From Lachnospiraceae bacterium (lineage in GTDB: Bacteria > Bacillota > Clostridia > Oscillospirales > Ruminococcaceae), in NCBI GenBank assembly GCA_023664705.1, contig JAMPFE010000007.1, positions 69,377-133,376 of the forward strand: a stretch of 64,000 nt of DNA, written 5' to 3'. A program made the position numbers and the translations under genes. Shown one piece after another: positions 17,232-26,245 of this stretch (positions are counted from its first letter, which is position 1; every line of letters starts with the position of its first letter). The notes below the pieces were generated by a model. That model made no database searches. It saw only the letters and a program-made list of their open reading frames with translations, and was not told the DNA's origin.

Positions 17232-17663
17232 TCAATTTCCTTTCAAATTTTTCTTTAAGTAATATCTGCAATGCCCCTCGGGGCTGTTTTCCAGTACTCC
17301 GAAAACCTCGTAGCCCTGCTTGATGTAGAAGTCCTTTGCCTGAAAATCAAACGTGTCGAGATGTATCAGCGTGCAGCCGTTTTCGGCGGCTATCCTCTCG
17401 ACCGTGCCCAGCAATATCGAGCCGAGACCCTTTCGCCTGTATTCCTCGCTCACCCAGAGCGTGTCGACGTACACGGCTTTCCACCACCAGCCGTTGGCGA
17501 CGCACCCCGCGATGATGTTTCCGTCCTCGTCTGTGATCTTCTTGTTGATGTCGAAGTGCTTGTTTTGCCGCAGCTCGGGAACGCTTTGGAAAATGTGCTC
17601 GGTAAGCCCGTCGTATATCTCGTCGAGCTCCTCCTCGGGGCAGTCTCTTATTTCAAATCTCAT
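17232..17663 (-). CDS. GNAT-family N-acetyltransferase
   Basis: 143 aa. The acetyl-CoA binding segment is LWVSEEYRRKGLGSILL (R/QxxGxG/A as RRKGLGS), with the later FYIKQGYEVFGVL block typical of GNAT enzymes. The substrate is unknown. It overlaps the ElaA-type gene upstream by 11 bp, and its stop is 2 bp from the next start, so it is part of a minus-strand operon ending with thiC. Confidence 0.88.
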   Translation of the reverse strand: MRFEIRDCPEEELDEIYDGLTEHIFQSVPELRQNKHFDINKKITDEDGNIIAGCVANGWWWKAVYVDTLWVSEEYRRKGLGSILLGTVERIAAENGCTLIHLDTFDFQAKDFYIKQGYEVFGVLENSPEGHCRYYLKKNLKGN

Positions 17664-18111
17664 TTGTTTTCCTTTCGTTTATGCCGCCGTTCAGCTCCAT
17701 TGCGACGTGAACGACGCCCTCCTCGAGGAACTCGCCCGAGGTCGTGACGAAGCCGAGCTTCTTGTAGAAGCCCTCGGCGTGCTTCTGCGCGTCCATTATC
17801 ACAGTCCGCGAGCCGAAGCGCTCCCGAGCCGCCCCGACGCTGCGCTCCATAAGCAGCCTGCCGTGACCTTGCCCGCGCGTTATGGCGAGCACCCTGCCGA
17901 AGCGTATTTTCTCGCCGTCGGGGAACGCGCGGAGGTATGCCGCGACTTGCCCGTTCTCCGTGAAAAAGCAGTGCAGGCTTTTGTAATCCACGTCGTCCTC
18001 GTCGAGATAGCGAATGTTCTGCTCGAGCTGAAAGACCCGCGAGCGAGCTTTCAGTATCTCGTACACCTCGGCGGCGGTGAGCTCCCCGAAGAGCTTTGCG
18101 CTGAACGTCAT
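17653..18111 (-). CDS. ElaA-like GNAT acetyltransferase
   Basis: 152 aa. The N-terminal LFGELTAAEVYEILKARSRVFQLEQNIRYLDEDDVDY block is characteristic of the ElaA branch. The acetyl-CoA loop is RGQGHGRLLM and the C-terminal block is HAEGFYKKLGFVTTSGEFLEEGVVHVAM. The physiological substrate of ElaA proteins is not known. The 3' end overlaps the next GNAT gene and the 5' end overlaps the preceding hypothetical gene by 4 bp. Confidence 0.88.
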   Translation of the reverse strand: MTFSAKLFGELTAAEVYEILKARSRVFQLEQNIRYLDEDDVDYKSLHCFFTENGQVAAYLRAFPDGEKIRFGRVLAITRGQGHGRLLMERSVGAARERFGSRTVIMDAQKHAEGFYKKLGFVTTSGEFLEEGVVHVAMELNGGINERKTNEI

Positions 18112-18644
18112 GATATGCTCTCCAGCGCGGTCTTGAACGGCGCAAGGTCGGGGAATTGCTTTTCCAGCTTGGTCATATTCCGCAGCAGGGGGCTTGGCAA
18201 GTCGTTGGCTTGGACGTAGTGCTGAACGGTCTTGTCGAGCAGCGCAAGGCAGTCCTTTCGCCGATACTGCGACTGCGAGATGAGCGCTATCGAGTAGAAA
18301 TACCCGATAACGTCAAAGCTGTACTTGAACGCGGGGTTGGGGTAATAGCCGTCGCAGGCTTTCAGCAGCACGTCGATGAGCGCGGTCTCGCCGAGCCATT
18401 TCTCCGCGCGCTTGTACTCGGCGGCGGACACGGGCGCGTGAGCGAATTTCGCGAGCTCCTTGCAGTACTTCCAAGCCGTGAGCCGCACGTCGTCGGGCAT
18501 CTCCACGGAGAAGATGCGCTCCGTCATTTCCCGAAGCATGGCGGGCTCCGATTTGCCGTCGATGGGCTTGGAGAGGTCGGAGGCGAAATTCCGATTGTAT
18601 TCGCGTATCTCGTCGAGAGTGGGGACTTTTATTGCCTTTGCCAT
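18108..18644 (-). CDS. Hypothetical protein, 178 aa
   Basis: Family not recognised. The start at 18644 (MAKAIKVPTLDEIREYN) follows ATCGGAGGAATTCAAA. An earlier in-frame ATG would lack this signal. The protein is predicted soluble and largely helical, without a signal peptide. It overlaps the ElaA-like gene by 4 bp (ATGA-type coupling), so the two are translated together. Confidence 0.7.
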   Translation of the reverse strand: MAKAIKVPTLDEIREYNRNFASDLSKPIDGKSEPAMLREMTERIFSVEMPDDVRLTAWKYCKELAKFAHAPVSAAEYKRAEKWLGETALIDVLLKACDGYYPNPAFKYSFDVIGYFYSIALISQSQYRRKDCLALLDKTVQHYVQANDLPSPLLRNMTKLEKQFPDLAPFKTALESIS

Positions 18645-18705
18645 TTTGAATTCCTCCGATTTTAAATAATGTAATTTACAATGCCGCAAGTCGGATAACA
18701 CACGC

Positions 18706-19353
18706 TCACATCGGCACTCCGACGCCGTCGAGCAGCGACATTATCCGCTCGTGTTCGCGCTCGTTGTTGGCGGCTATACTCATCCATATTTCGCCGCCGG
18801 GCTGCTCTTCCATAAGCGCGACGCGTCCGCCGTTTTCCCCGTACACGGTTATTTTTTGGTCGTACAGCCAATTGTCAAATCCGCCGAGCTTTGGGAACAG
18901 CTTTTCCACCTTGGCTTTTTCCTCTGCGGTTATAAAGAAAAATTCCTCGGGATCAAATTCCAGACAAATGCTCGCCTGATAGCCGAACATCGCGCACAAA
19001 AACTCGGAAACGCGCGGCGAGCTTAATTTCCACTCGCCGTTGTCAACGCTCGCGTATACGGGCGGATCGTCGAGCGCCGCGTCCGATTTTTTCACTCCCG
19101 CCATGCAAACGCTTTGGTTTTCGATAAAGAAAACGATATAGTCCGACGCGGCGAGATCGGCAAAACGGTCGGGAAGTATCAGCTCGTCCTGCAAACCGTG
19201 CAGCTCCTTTGACGCGCCGCAGAGCAGATAAAACCTCTCCAGCTCAAGCGGCAGAACGCCGACGACCGACTTGGCTTTCTTTATTTCCTCCGCTGTGTAT
19301 CCAACGGGGTTAGTAACGTTAAATAACCGCAATATCTCATCGTACCCGCTCAT
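18706..19353 (-). CDS. SMI1/KNR4 (SUKH)-like protein
   Basis: 215 aa. The N-terminal half (EIKKAKSVVGVLPLELERFYLLCG) followed by ELILPDRFADL, DYIVFFIENQSVCMAGV and DPPVYAS fits the SUKH fold, which is often an immunity protein to secreted toxins or a general scaffold. No polymorphic toxin is next to it. It is the first gene of the minus-strand run toward thiC, 61 bp ahead of the next. The family call is from pattern only. Confidence 0.65.
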   Translation of the reverse strand: MSGYDEILRLFNVTNPVGYTAEEIKKAKSVVGVLPLELERFYLLCGASKELHGLQDELILPDRFADLAASDYIVFFIENQSVCMAGVKKSDAALDDPPVYASVDNGEWKLSSPRVSEFLCAMFGYQASICLEFDPEEFFFITAEEKAKVEKLFPKLGGFDNWLYDQKITVYGENGGRVALMEEQPGGEIWMSIAANNEREHERIMSLLDGVGVPM

Positions 19354-19380
19354 TTCCGTTCCTCTTCAAAATTATCGGCT

Positions 19381-20175
19381 TTACGACCACAGCTTGTAAA
19401 AGTGATGCACGGGGCTGTGACCCTTGCCGACCGTGTAGGAGTGCTCGATAGCCTCGGTGACGTACTCCTTGGCAAGCCGAACAGCTTCTTTCATATCGTG
19501 CCCGAGCGCGAGGTTCGCCGCTATCGCCGAGGAGAGCGTGCAGCCCGTGCCGTGGGTGTTCGGGGAATTTACGCGCTTCATGGCAAAATGCGCGTACTCC
19601 TTTCCGTCGAACAGCACGTCGACGGAATTTTCTCCGCCGAGGTCGCCGCCCTTTACGAGAACGGCTTTCGCGCCGTACTCGTGAAGAATACGCGCCGCTT
19701 CCTCCAGATCGGGAACGCCGCCGATATGCCCGCCGAGGAACGTTTCCGCTTCGGTGATGTTCGGCGTGATAACGTCCGCGAGCGGGAACAGGTGCTCGAT
19801 AAACGCGCTTGCGACGTTGTTTTCACTGAGCGCGTCGCCGCTCGTCGCGACCATTACGGGGTCGCAGACCACAAACTTGGGCTTGTACTCGCGGAGCTTG
19901 GCGGCGACTGCCTTGATTATCTCAACGGTCGGCAGCATGCCGAGCTTTACCGCGTCTATCTCCACGTCCTCGAAAACCGCGTCTATCTGCAGCTCTATCT
20001 CGCGGACGGGCACGTTGAACACCGAGATAACGCGCGAGGTGTTCTCCGCGACGACGGAGGTTATGACGCTCGCGCCGTAGCAGCCGTGCGCCGAAAACGC
20101 CTTGAGGTCGGCTTGTATGCCCGCGCCGCCCGAGCAGTCCGAGCCCGCTATCGTGAGACATTTTTTGATACTCAT
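19381..20175 (-). CDS. thiD: Hydroxymethylpyrimidine/phosphomethylpyrimidine kinase
   Basis: 264 aa. It phosphorylates HMP and HMP-phosphate to the pyrophosphate used by ThiE. The start MSIKKCLTIAGSDCSGGAGIQADLKAF is at 20175, after CAGGGAGAAAATT. Further blocks are AENTSRVISVF, DAVKLGML, VCDPVMVATSG, ITPNITEAETFLG and NTHGTGCTLSSAIAA. It stands alone behind a TPP riboswitch with a terminator, so it should be repressed when thiamine pyrophosphate is plentiful. Confidence 0.97.
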   Translation of the reverse strand: MSIKKCLTIAGSDCSGGAGIQADLKAFSAHGCYGASVITSVVAENTSRVISVFNVPVREIELQIDAVFEDVEIDAVKLGMLPTVEIIKAVAAKLREYKPKFVVCDPVMVATSGDALSENNVASAFIEHLFPLADVITPNITEAETFLGGHIGGVPDLEEAARILHEYGAKAVLVKGGDLGGENSVDVLFDGKEYAHFAMKRVNSPNTHGTGCTLSSAIAANLALGHDMKEAVRLAKEYVTEAIEHSYTVGKGHSPVHHFYKLWS

Positions 20176-20192
20176 AATTTTCTCCCTGCAAT

Positions 20193-20217
20193 AAAAAACG
20201 CTCCTCGGGGAGGAGCG
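20193..20217 (-). terminator. Riboswitch-controlled terminator before thiD
   Basis: On the minus strand the stem CGCTCCTC/GAGGAGCG is followed by six Ts, between the TPP aptamer and the thiD start. This is a transcription-attenuation arrangement. Confidence 0.85.
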
Positions 20218-20227
20218 AAAATCTCTT

Positions 20228-20316
20228 TTTCCGCTTTCCCTACGACGGTATTGACCGACAGGTTCAAAGGGTTGGACAAGCGTCCTCTCAACTCCGCGGA
20301 GTACCCCCAGCAAAAT
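20228..20316 (-). promoter_or_regulatory. TPP riboswitch (THI-box) of thiD
   Basis: On the minus strand all core elements are present: GGGGGTACTC, TTGAGAGG (the CUGAGA element), GAACCTGTCGG, CAATACCG and CGTCGTAGGGAAAG. Placement between promoter and terminator predicts that TPP binding stops transcription of thiD. Confidence 0.95.
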
Positions 20317-20318
20317 AC

Positions 20319-20347
20319 ATTTTACCACTTTTTCCGAGAGATGTCAA
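20319..20347 (-). promoter_or_regulatory. Promoter of the TPP riboswitch-thiD transcript
   Basis: Minus strand: TTGACA, 17-bp spacer, TAAAAT, immediately upstream of the aptamer. Confidence 0.85.
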
Positions 20348-20366
20348 GGGTTTTTGGAATTTGTTA

Positions 20367-20395
20367 TTGACTTTTTTTTCGGCTTATGGTACAAT
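20367..20395 (+). promoter_or_regulatory. Promoter of the galactomannan operon
   Basis: TTGACT, 17-bp spacer, TACAAT, about 57 bp before the GH27 start. A partial inverted repeat (GCGGTTTATAACCGC) sits between the -10 and the gene at about 20403-20417 and could bind a regulator. Confidence 0.8.
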
Positions 20396-20451
20396 TTATA
20401 AAAGCGGTTTATAACCGCCGAATATAAACTAACGATTTAGGAGCAATTTTT

Positions 20452-21663
20452 ATGAACAACAAATTTCTCGGGCTTACGCCCCCCATGGGCTGGAATTCAT
20501 GGAACACCTTTACTTGGGAGATAAACGAGGAGCTTATCAAGACCGCTGCCGACGCCTTTGAGACGCAGGGTCTGCGCGAGGCGGGCTATGAATACGTCGT
20601 TATCGACGACTGCTGGAGCGAAAAGCAGCGCGGCGCGGACGGAAGGCTCGTCCCCGATAAGTATAAGTTCCCGAACGGCATTAAAGCCGTTGCGGACTAC
20701 GTGCACTCCAAGGGGCTGAAATTCGGCATTTATTCCTGCGCGGGCACCCATACCTGCGGCGGGCACCCCGGCAGCTTCGAGCACGAGTTCGACGACGCGG
20801 AGACGTTTGCCGAGTGGGGCGTGGACTACCTCAAATACGACTACTGCTACAAGCCCGACCATATCCCGGGCGAGATACTCTACAAGAGAATGTCGGCGGC
20901 GCTGCGCAACTGCGGGCGCGATATTATGTTCTCGGCGTGCAATTGGGGCAACGACGACGTATACAAATGGATACGCGAGAGCGGCGCGCACCTGTTCCGC
21001 TCTACGGGCGATATTCAGGACAGCTGGGAGTCCATAAAGCGCCTTGCGCTGTCGCAGATAGGCAGCGAGTGCTACGGCGGAAATTTCTGCCACAACGACG
21101 TTGATATGCTCGTCGTGGGCATGCGCGGGGGCTCGAACAATCAGTGGATAAACTCCTCCGAGGAGGGCGTGAACGTTATCGCCGACGAGGGCGCGGGCGC
21201 GGCTCCCGCGATAGGCGGCTGCACAGATACCGAATACAAGACGCATTTTTCGCTGTGGGCAATTATGAACTCGCCGCTGATGATAGGCTGCGATATCCGA
21301 AAAATGGACGACGCCGTGCGCGGCATCCTCACAAATAAGGACGTTATCGCGATAAATCAGGACATCGAGTGCCGCGGTCCGTACTGCATAAAGCAGTGGA
21401 ACAACCCCGAGAACGTTTTCGCGCTTGTGAAGCCCATGTCGGACGGCGGCTACGCGATAGGCATGTTCAATTTCGGCGACAGAAGCGGCGAGATGTCGCT
21501 CCAGTTCTGGGATATAGGGCTGCCCTACGCTTCGGGGCGCGGTCTGGAGCTGTACGACTGCTGGGGCAAAAAGGAGCTCGGGACGTTCACGGAGCGTTTC
21601 GCCGCGACCATCGAGCCGCACGACTGCCTTATGCTGCGCGCAAAGGTGGTCAAGACGCGCTGA
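20452..21663 (+). CDS. GH27 alpha-galactosidase, intracellular
   Basis: 403 aa, no signal peptide. It removes alpha-1,6-galactose from galacto-manno-oligosaccharides or raffinose-type sugars. The N-terminal LTPPMGWNSWN and VVIDDCW are GH27 hallmarks. The nucleophile is Asp130 in YLKYDYC and the probable acid/base is Asp186 in RSTGDIQDSW. The start follows TAGGAGC. The stop overlaps the next ATG (TGATG), so it is translationally coupled to a small zinc-finger protein and then a GH26 mannanase, a coherent galactomannan unit. Confidence 0.95.
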   Translation: MNNKFLGLTPPMGWNSWNTFTWEINEELIKTAADAFETQGLREAGYEYVVIDDCWSEKQRGADGRLVPDKYKFPNGIKAVADYVHSKGLKFGIYSCAGTHTCGGHPGSFEHEFDDAETFAEWGVDYLKYDYCYKPDHIPGEILYKRMSAALRNCGRDIMFSACNWGNDDVYKWIRESGAHLFRSTGDIQDSWESIKRLALSQIGSECYGGNFCHNDVDMLVVGMRGGSNNQWINSSEEGVNVIADEGAGAAPAIGGCTDTEYKTHFSLWAIMNSPLMIGCDIRKMDDAVRGILTNKDVIAINQDIECRGPYCIKQWNNPENVFALVKPMSDGGYAIGMFNFGDRSGEMSLQFWDIGLPYASGRGLELYDCWGKKELGTFTERFAATIEPHDCLMLRAKVVKTR

Positions 21664-21866
21664 TGGACAACTGGAAAACCTGCAGGGAGTGCGGCGCGCC
21701 GCTCGGCAGCGACGACATCGCGATAAACCAGAAGCTCATCTCGCGGAACGTTCGGGAGTTTTTCTGCATCGACTGCCTTGCGAAGTACTACAAGACCACG
21801 CGCGAGGTCATTCAAGCGCGGATAGACTACTACCGTAAAAGCGGGCACTGCACGTTGTTCAGATGA
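21663..21866 (+). CDS. Small zinc-binding protein, 67 aa
   Basis: The sequence MDNWKTCRECGAPLG starts at the ATG overlapping the GH27 stop. Cys7/Cys10 and Cys35/Cys38 form two CxxC knuckles that could hold one zinc, and Cys63 is extra. There is no DNA-binding domain that I recognise. Position between GH27 and GH26 and translational coupling suggest a role tied to this operon, perhaps regulation or assembly, but this is a guess. Confidence 0.8.
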   Translation: MDNWKTCRECGAPLGSDDIAINQKLISRNVREFFCIDCLAKYYKTTREVIQARIDYYRKSGHCTLFR

Positions 21867-21887
21867 TTTACGAAGGGAGAAAATTAT

Positions 21888-23282
21888 ATGAAGAAGAGAA
21901 CATTGGCGCTTATTCTCGCGGCGGTTTTCGCGCTGTCGCTTACCGCCTGCAATAATGACGACCCGTATTCCGACGGGGTCTCCGACGCGTATTCCGACCT
22001 TGCCTCGGACAGCGCGGACAGCTCCGACGGAGAAAGCGGCTCGGGGGAGGAAAGCTCGGCTCCGCTCTCAAATCCCGTTAAGAAAACCGACGACGGCGAT
22101 ATAGACATGGAGGCGGCGCTGGCGTATGAAACGGATTTCGAGGCGCTGAAAAAGAGCCTCTCCGAGCGGGAGGTCGACCTTTCGCAGCCCGTTTCGCTCA
22201 ACGCGCGGAACAATCCCGAGACCATGAAGGTGTGGAAGTATCTCAAGGAGTGCTACGGGAGCAAAATAATCTCCGCGCAGCAGCAAATGGACCTCAAGGG
22301 CACGTTTGAGGACAAGGTGTACTACAACGCCCTCGAGGACCTGCCCGCGATGAAGGGCTTCGATTTTATCTTCTCCACGGGCAGCTATGTCGACCGCGGC
22401 TTCGTCGACGCGGCAATCGAGTGGGGGCAGAAGAGCGACGGGCTGGCGACCTTCTGCTGGCACTGGAACGTTCCCGTTGACGTGGATAACCCCGATAAGG
22501 GCTACGCGTTCTATATGAATGAGAACGGCGTGAAGATCGAAAACTGGAGCGCCCTCAACGCGACCACCCCCGGCACCAAGGAATACGAGATTGCCGTGCA
22601 CGATATGGACTTGATAGCGAGCTATCTCCAGGAGCTGGAGGCGGCGGGTATTACCGTGCTCTGGCGTCCGTTCCACGAGGCTAGCGGCAGCTGGTTCTGG
22701 TGGGGCGTTCAGCCGAGCGACCGCGATGCTATCAGAGACGGCACCTACGAGACTTATCAGCGGCTCTGGTATATGATGTTCGACAGGTTCGAGAATTATC
22801 ACAAGCTCTCAAATCTTATCTGGGTGTGGAACGGGCAGTCGAAGTACTGCGAGGTCGACCCGAACACCTACGACATCTCGGGGACGGACGTTTATCCCGA
22901 CAAGGAGGATCACTCCCCGCAGACCGCGAAATACGAGGAGCTCAAAAAGATAACCTACGAGGGCAAGATGCTCGCGCTCACCGAGTGCGGATATATCCCC
23001 GACCCGCAGCAGTGCGCCGACGAGGGGGCGATGTGGCTCTACTATATGCCGTGGAACGGAGATTTCATTTTCGAGCCCATAACAAAGGGCTCGGGAACGC
23101 CGAGGTGCGACCTGTTCGGCACGCCCTACCCCAACACCGAAAGGCTCTCGAATGAGCTGCTGAAGGAGTATTTCGGCAACTCCGCGCTCGTTTCGTGGAA
23201 AGACCTGCCGCAGTTTATCGGAGAGCGGAACGTCCCCGATATTATCTCCCTCTGGGCGATGACAAAGGCGCCGTCGGAGTAA
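21888..23282 (+). CDS. GH26 beta-mannanase, surface lipoprotein
   Basis: 464 aa. Signal peptide with lipobox LTAC (Cys21), then an Asp/Ser-rich linker to about residue 65. The GH26 domain carries the acid/base Glu264 in WRPFHEASGSWFWWG and the nucleophile Glu366 in LALTECGY. It cleaves beta-1,4-mannan or glucomannan outside the cell, supplying oligosaccharides for the intracellular GH27 and perhaps the GH130 phosphorylase at 53 kb. A shorter, inactive-looking relative lies at 43146-44747. Confidence 0.93.
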   Translation: MKKRTLALILAAVFALSLTACNNDDPYSDGVSDAYSDLASDSADSSDGESGSGEESSAPLSNPVKKTDDGDIDMEAALAYETDFEALKKSLSEREVDLSQPVSLNARNNPETMKVWKYLKECYGSKIISAQQQMDLKGTFEDKVYYNALEDLPAMKGFDFIFSTGSYVDRGFVDAAIEWGQKSDGLATFCWHWNVPVDVDNPDKGYAFYMNENGVKIENWSALNATTPGTKEYEIAVHDMDLIASYLQELEAAGITVLWRPFHEASGSWFWWGVQPSDRDAIRDGTYETYQRLWYMMFDRFENYHKLSNLIWVWNGQSKYCEVDPNTYDISGTDVYPDKEDHSPQTAKYEELKKITYEGKMLALTECGYIPDPQQCADEGAMWLYYMPWNGDFIFEPITKGSGTPRCDLFGTPYPNTERLSNELLKEYFGNSALVSWKDLPQFIGERNVPDIISLWAMTKAPSE

Positions 23283-23296
23283 TTTCAAATAATATA

Positions 23297-23335
23297 TCCC
23301 CCGACAAGGCGTGCCGCCTTTCGGGGGATTTTTTT
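23297..23335 (+). terminator. Intrinsic terminator after the mannanase
   Basis: Stem TCCCCCGACAAGGC/CGCCTTTCGGGGGA followed by seven Ts. The 200 bp up to the next gene hold GTTGAAAA/TTTTCAAC inverted words but no gene. Confidence 0.9.
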
Positions 23336-23534
23336 ATACGCCTTGTAAAAAACATTCAAAAATATTCCACATTTTCAACCGGAAAAGCTGTTGAAAGACG
23401 GGTCAAAATTGTTGAAAACTTATGCTTTTCGGGGAGTTTTCAACAATTTTCGGGGAAAAACCGCCCCTTTTGCGCCGCAAAGCCCTTTAAAATGTTGATA
23501 ACCGTGTTAAAAAAGTTAAAAACGTTAAATTTCA

Positions 23535-24431
23535 TTAAAGGTCAAATTTTTCGTTGATTTTCTCGGCAGCGGTCTTTTCCGCTTCGCCGCTGCGATGGTT
23601 CAGCAGCCACGCCGTTATTTCGGTTTTTCCCTGCTCTGCCGAATAGTCCGCGAGCGTTTCCGTAAGAGCCTCGTCCAACATTCCCGAGGCGAGCGGCAGA
23701 AATTCAATAAGGTCCCTGTCGATAATGCTTCGGAAGAGCTCGCGCTTATCGATCTCGCGGAAGCTGTCGTGCTGTATGGCGAGCTCGAAAACGTCGCGGC
23801 GCAGCGCGGTATCCCAATCGAAAAATTCGCCGAATTTAAACGGGCGGTTCAGATCGTTTGTTCCTATCAGCGGGTACATCAGCGTTTCCGCGGGCAGAAG
23901 CGGACATCTTACGAAAACGTTGCCCGTCATCATTACGGTATTATTGCCCCCGGGGAAGATAACGCTCCGCAGCTTCGGGCAATCAACGAACGTGGGGCTG
24001 TTGAGCAGCGTTTCTTTCGGCAGCACGACCTCCTCCAGCTCCGAGCAGGCCAAAAACGTGTACGCGCGTACAACGTCGACGCCCTCGGGCAGTTCCACGC
24101 GTTTGAGCGCCGTGCAGAGGTTGAACAGCCCGTTGGTTATTTTAAGACCCGACGGAAGCGTGATGTTTTCAAGCGAGCGACAATACTCAAACGGTCTTTC
24201 GCCTATGCGCCGCACAGTTTCGGGCACATAGATCGACTTCAGGTGAATCGAGCCCCTAAAGGCAAATTTCGCGACGCTCACGACGTTTACATAGCGGAAT
24301 TTCGGCGGTATCGCTATCTCGGTTACAGAGCTGTCGTCGGGGCGCAGATAGCGCTTGAGCTCATAGCCGTCCTCAACTCTTGCAAACTCGAAAAGCTCCG
24401 CAAGCTTTAAATTGTCCTGTTCAAATGTCAT
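23535..24431 (-). CDS. BspA-type leucine-rich repeat protein
   Basis: 298 aa. It contains repeated units like ITLPSGLKITNGLFNLCTALKRVELPEGV and EVVLPKETLL, the LRR_5 pattern. No signal peptide or anchor is visible, so it is probably cytoplasmic. The C-terminal 100 residues are helical and ankyrin-like in feel (DVFELAIQHDSFREIDKRELFRS). It overlaps the next LRR gene by 11 bp, and the two are paralogues. Confidence 0.85.
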   Translation of the reverse strand: MTFEQDNLKLAELFEFARVEDGYELKRYLRPDDSSVTEIAIPPKFRYVNVVSVAKFAFRGSIHLKSIYVPETVRRIGERPFEYCRSLENITLPSGLKITNGLFNLCTALKRVELPEGVDVVRAYTFLACSELEEVVLPKETLLNSPTFVDCPKLRSVIFPGGNNTVMMTGNVFVRCPLLPAETLMYPLIGTNDLNRPFKFGEFFDWDTALRRDVFELAIQHDSFREIDKRELFRSIIDRDLIEFLPLASGMLDEALTETLADYSAEQGKTEITAWLLNHRSGEAEKTAAEKINEKFDL

Positions 24432-25296
24432 AATTTGTATTCCCGAAACCGAATTTGCGTTTTTTATACTCCAGCAGCCAAGCCGTAAGCTCCGTATCGT
24501 TAAACTTTACTGCAAACTCTATTATCTCGTCGCAAAGCTCCGCGCTTCTGATAAGTCCGCCGTACAGAGCCGCCCGAAGATGCTCCTCGAGCTGCCCGCA
24601 GTATTGAAACATAAGCACAAAAAGCGCCTCGAGGTCTTCCTCGTTCGCGTTCCGCAGGCAGTCGTTTTCCACGGCGAGCTTGAAAACGTCCGTGTGGAGA
24701 AATTCCTCCGCCAACAAATATTTATCGATAAACTCATACAGGTCTTCCTCCGAAATCATCGCCCGTATATCGGAATATATCTCGCGCGAAATCGGACGTG
24801 TGATGTCCGTGCTTCCGATGCTGCTCATAAGCCGCACTTCCGCGGGCAATTTTTCGCAGCCGATAAACGCGCCCGTGCTGATGACCGTATCGGGGTTGAG
24901 GAACCGCACTTTTTCGAGATTGTGACAGTAGTAAAACGCGCCGCCTCCGATATACTCCAGACTTTTCGGAAACGTCAGCGAGATCAGATTGTACTCGCAA
25001 TACGAAAACGCTCCGTCGTCTATCTTTTTCAAGCCCTCGGAAAACTCCACTGCGCAGAGTTGGTGGCAGCAAGTGAACGCGACAGCCTCGATTTCCCTTA
25101 CCTCGGGTGGGATGCGGACCTCCTCGAGCCGAAAGGCGTTCCTAAACGCTCCTATCCCTATGCGCACGACGGGCTTTCCCCTGTATTGCCGCGGGATAAC
25201 GACCTTGTATATGCCGTCGCCGTACCGACCGCGGTATTTCGTAAGCTCGTAGCCGCCCTCGGTCTCCTCAAATTCAAAAAGCTCGTCATTTTCCAA
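24421..25296 (-). CDS. BspA-type leucine-rich repeat protein (paralogue)
   Basis: About 291 aa. The TTG at 25296 is chosen because the ACGGAGGG Shine-Dalgarno lies 8 bp before it. A TTG at 25302 would be too close. LRR_5 units include VRIPPEVREIEAVAFTCCHQLCAVEFSEGLKKIDDGAF and LTFPKSLEYIGGGAFYYC. The C-terminal half matches the neighbour in layout (DVFKLAVENDCLRNANEEDLEALF). It is a tandem duplicate with unknown partner. Confidence 0.83.
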   Translation of the reverse strand: MENDELFEFEETEGGYELTKYRGRYGDGIYKVVIPRQYRGKPVVRIGIGAFRNAFRLEEVRIPPEVREIEAVAFTCCHQLCAVEFSEGLKKIDDGAFSYCEYNLISLTFPKSLEYIGGGAFYYCHNLEKVRFLNPDTVISTGAFIGCEKLPAEVRLMSSIGSTDITRPISREIYSDIRAMISEEDLYEFIDKYLLAEEFLHTDVFKLAVENDCLRNANEEDLEALFVLMFQYCGQLEEHLRAALYGGLIRSAELCDEIIEFAVKFNDTELTAWLLEYKKRKFGFGNTNYDI

Positions 25297-25314
25297 GGTC
25301 AAGCCCTCCGTCCG

Positions 25315-26178
25315 CTATTCCCCCGACAGTATTTTAAGCGCCCTCTGCGCCCCCTCATGCCCAGCGTCAGCCGCCGCGCGGAAATATTTCATCGCCTCGT
25401 CGGGCAAATTCTTATCGTTTAAAAACAGAACGCCGAGGTTGTACATCGCTCTGGGTTCGCCCTCTTCCGCCGCCATTCGCCAATATTTTTCCGCCTCGTC
25501 AAGCTGCCCCTTTTCCTTAAACAAATTGCCGAGACAGTGCTTCGCAAAGACGGCTCCCGCGTCCGCCGCCATACGCCAGTATTTTTCGGCTTCATCAAGC
25601 TGCCCCTTCTCCTTCAGCAGATCGCCGAGATTAGTCATCGCCCTCGGGTCTCCCGCGTCCGCCGCCATACGGAAATACTTTTCCGCCTCGTCGAGCCGTC
25701 CGCTGTCCACAAGCAGTATGCCGAGCAAGCCCTGCGCGTCGGCGTCCCCCGCCTCCGCCGCCATGCGGTAGTATTTTTCCGCCTCGCCGGTCAGTCCCGC
25801 CTCGTCGAGCAGCTGACCGAGCACGCTCTGCGCGTCAACGTGCCCCGCCTCCGCCGCCATACGGAGATATTTCACGGACTCGCCGAGCTTGTTTTCCTCA
25901 TACAGTATAGTCCCCAGAGCGAACTGCGCGTCAACGTATCCCGCGTCCGCAGCCTCCCGAAGATACTTTTCGCCCTCGCCGCTCCGTTCAGTCCTGTAAA
26001 GCAAGGGGGCAAGCGCCCATTTCGCCTTGATGTTCCCCGCGTCCGCCGCCATGCGAAGATATTTTTCCGCTTCATCGAGCTGCCCCGCCTTGTCAAGCAG
26101 CCGCCCCAATTCTATCTGCGCCTCAACGTCCCCGTTCTCCGCTCTCTCGCGGAGCTTCTTTTCTTCAACATTAGGCAT
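25315..26178 (-). CDS. Sel1-repeat (TPR-like) protein
   Basis: 287 aa made almost entirely of about seven Sel1-type 36-residue helical repeats (A..LG.LL...GQLDEAEKYWRMAADAG). The start MPNVEEKKLRERAENGDVEAQ at 26178 follows GAAAGGAAAATTTT. A protein-protein interaction scaffold is likely. It is the last of four tandem loci that share the same opening motif and leader. Confidence 0.88.
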   Translation of the reverse strand: MPNVEEKKLRERAENGDVEAQIELGRLLDKAGQLDEAEKYLRMAADAGNIKAKWALAPLLYRTERSGEGEKYLREAADAGYVDAQFALGTILYEENKLGESVKYLRMAAEAGHVDAQSVLGQLLDEAGLTGEAEKYYRMAAEAGDADAQGLLGILLVDSGRLDEAEKYFRMAADAGDPRAMTNLGDLLKEKGQLDEAEKYWRMAADAGAVFAKHCLGNLFKEKGQLDEAEKYWRMAAEEGEPRAMYNLGVLFLNDKNLPDEAMKYFRAAADAGHEGAQRALKILSGE

Positions 26179-26245
26179 AAAATTTTCCTTTCCCGACATT
26201 TCTGCCGAACGATTTATTCATAATTTGCCGCCGAAAAGCGGCAAA

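Noticed and set aside
15631..17262. 543-codon plus-strand ORF opposite thiC
   Set aside because: It is an antisense shadow of GC-rich thiC and its neighbour. No recognisable domain or Shine-Dalgarno.
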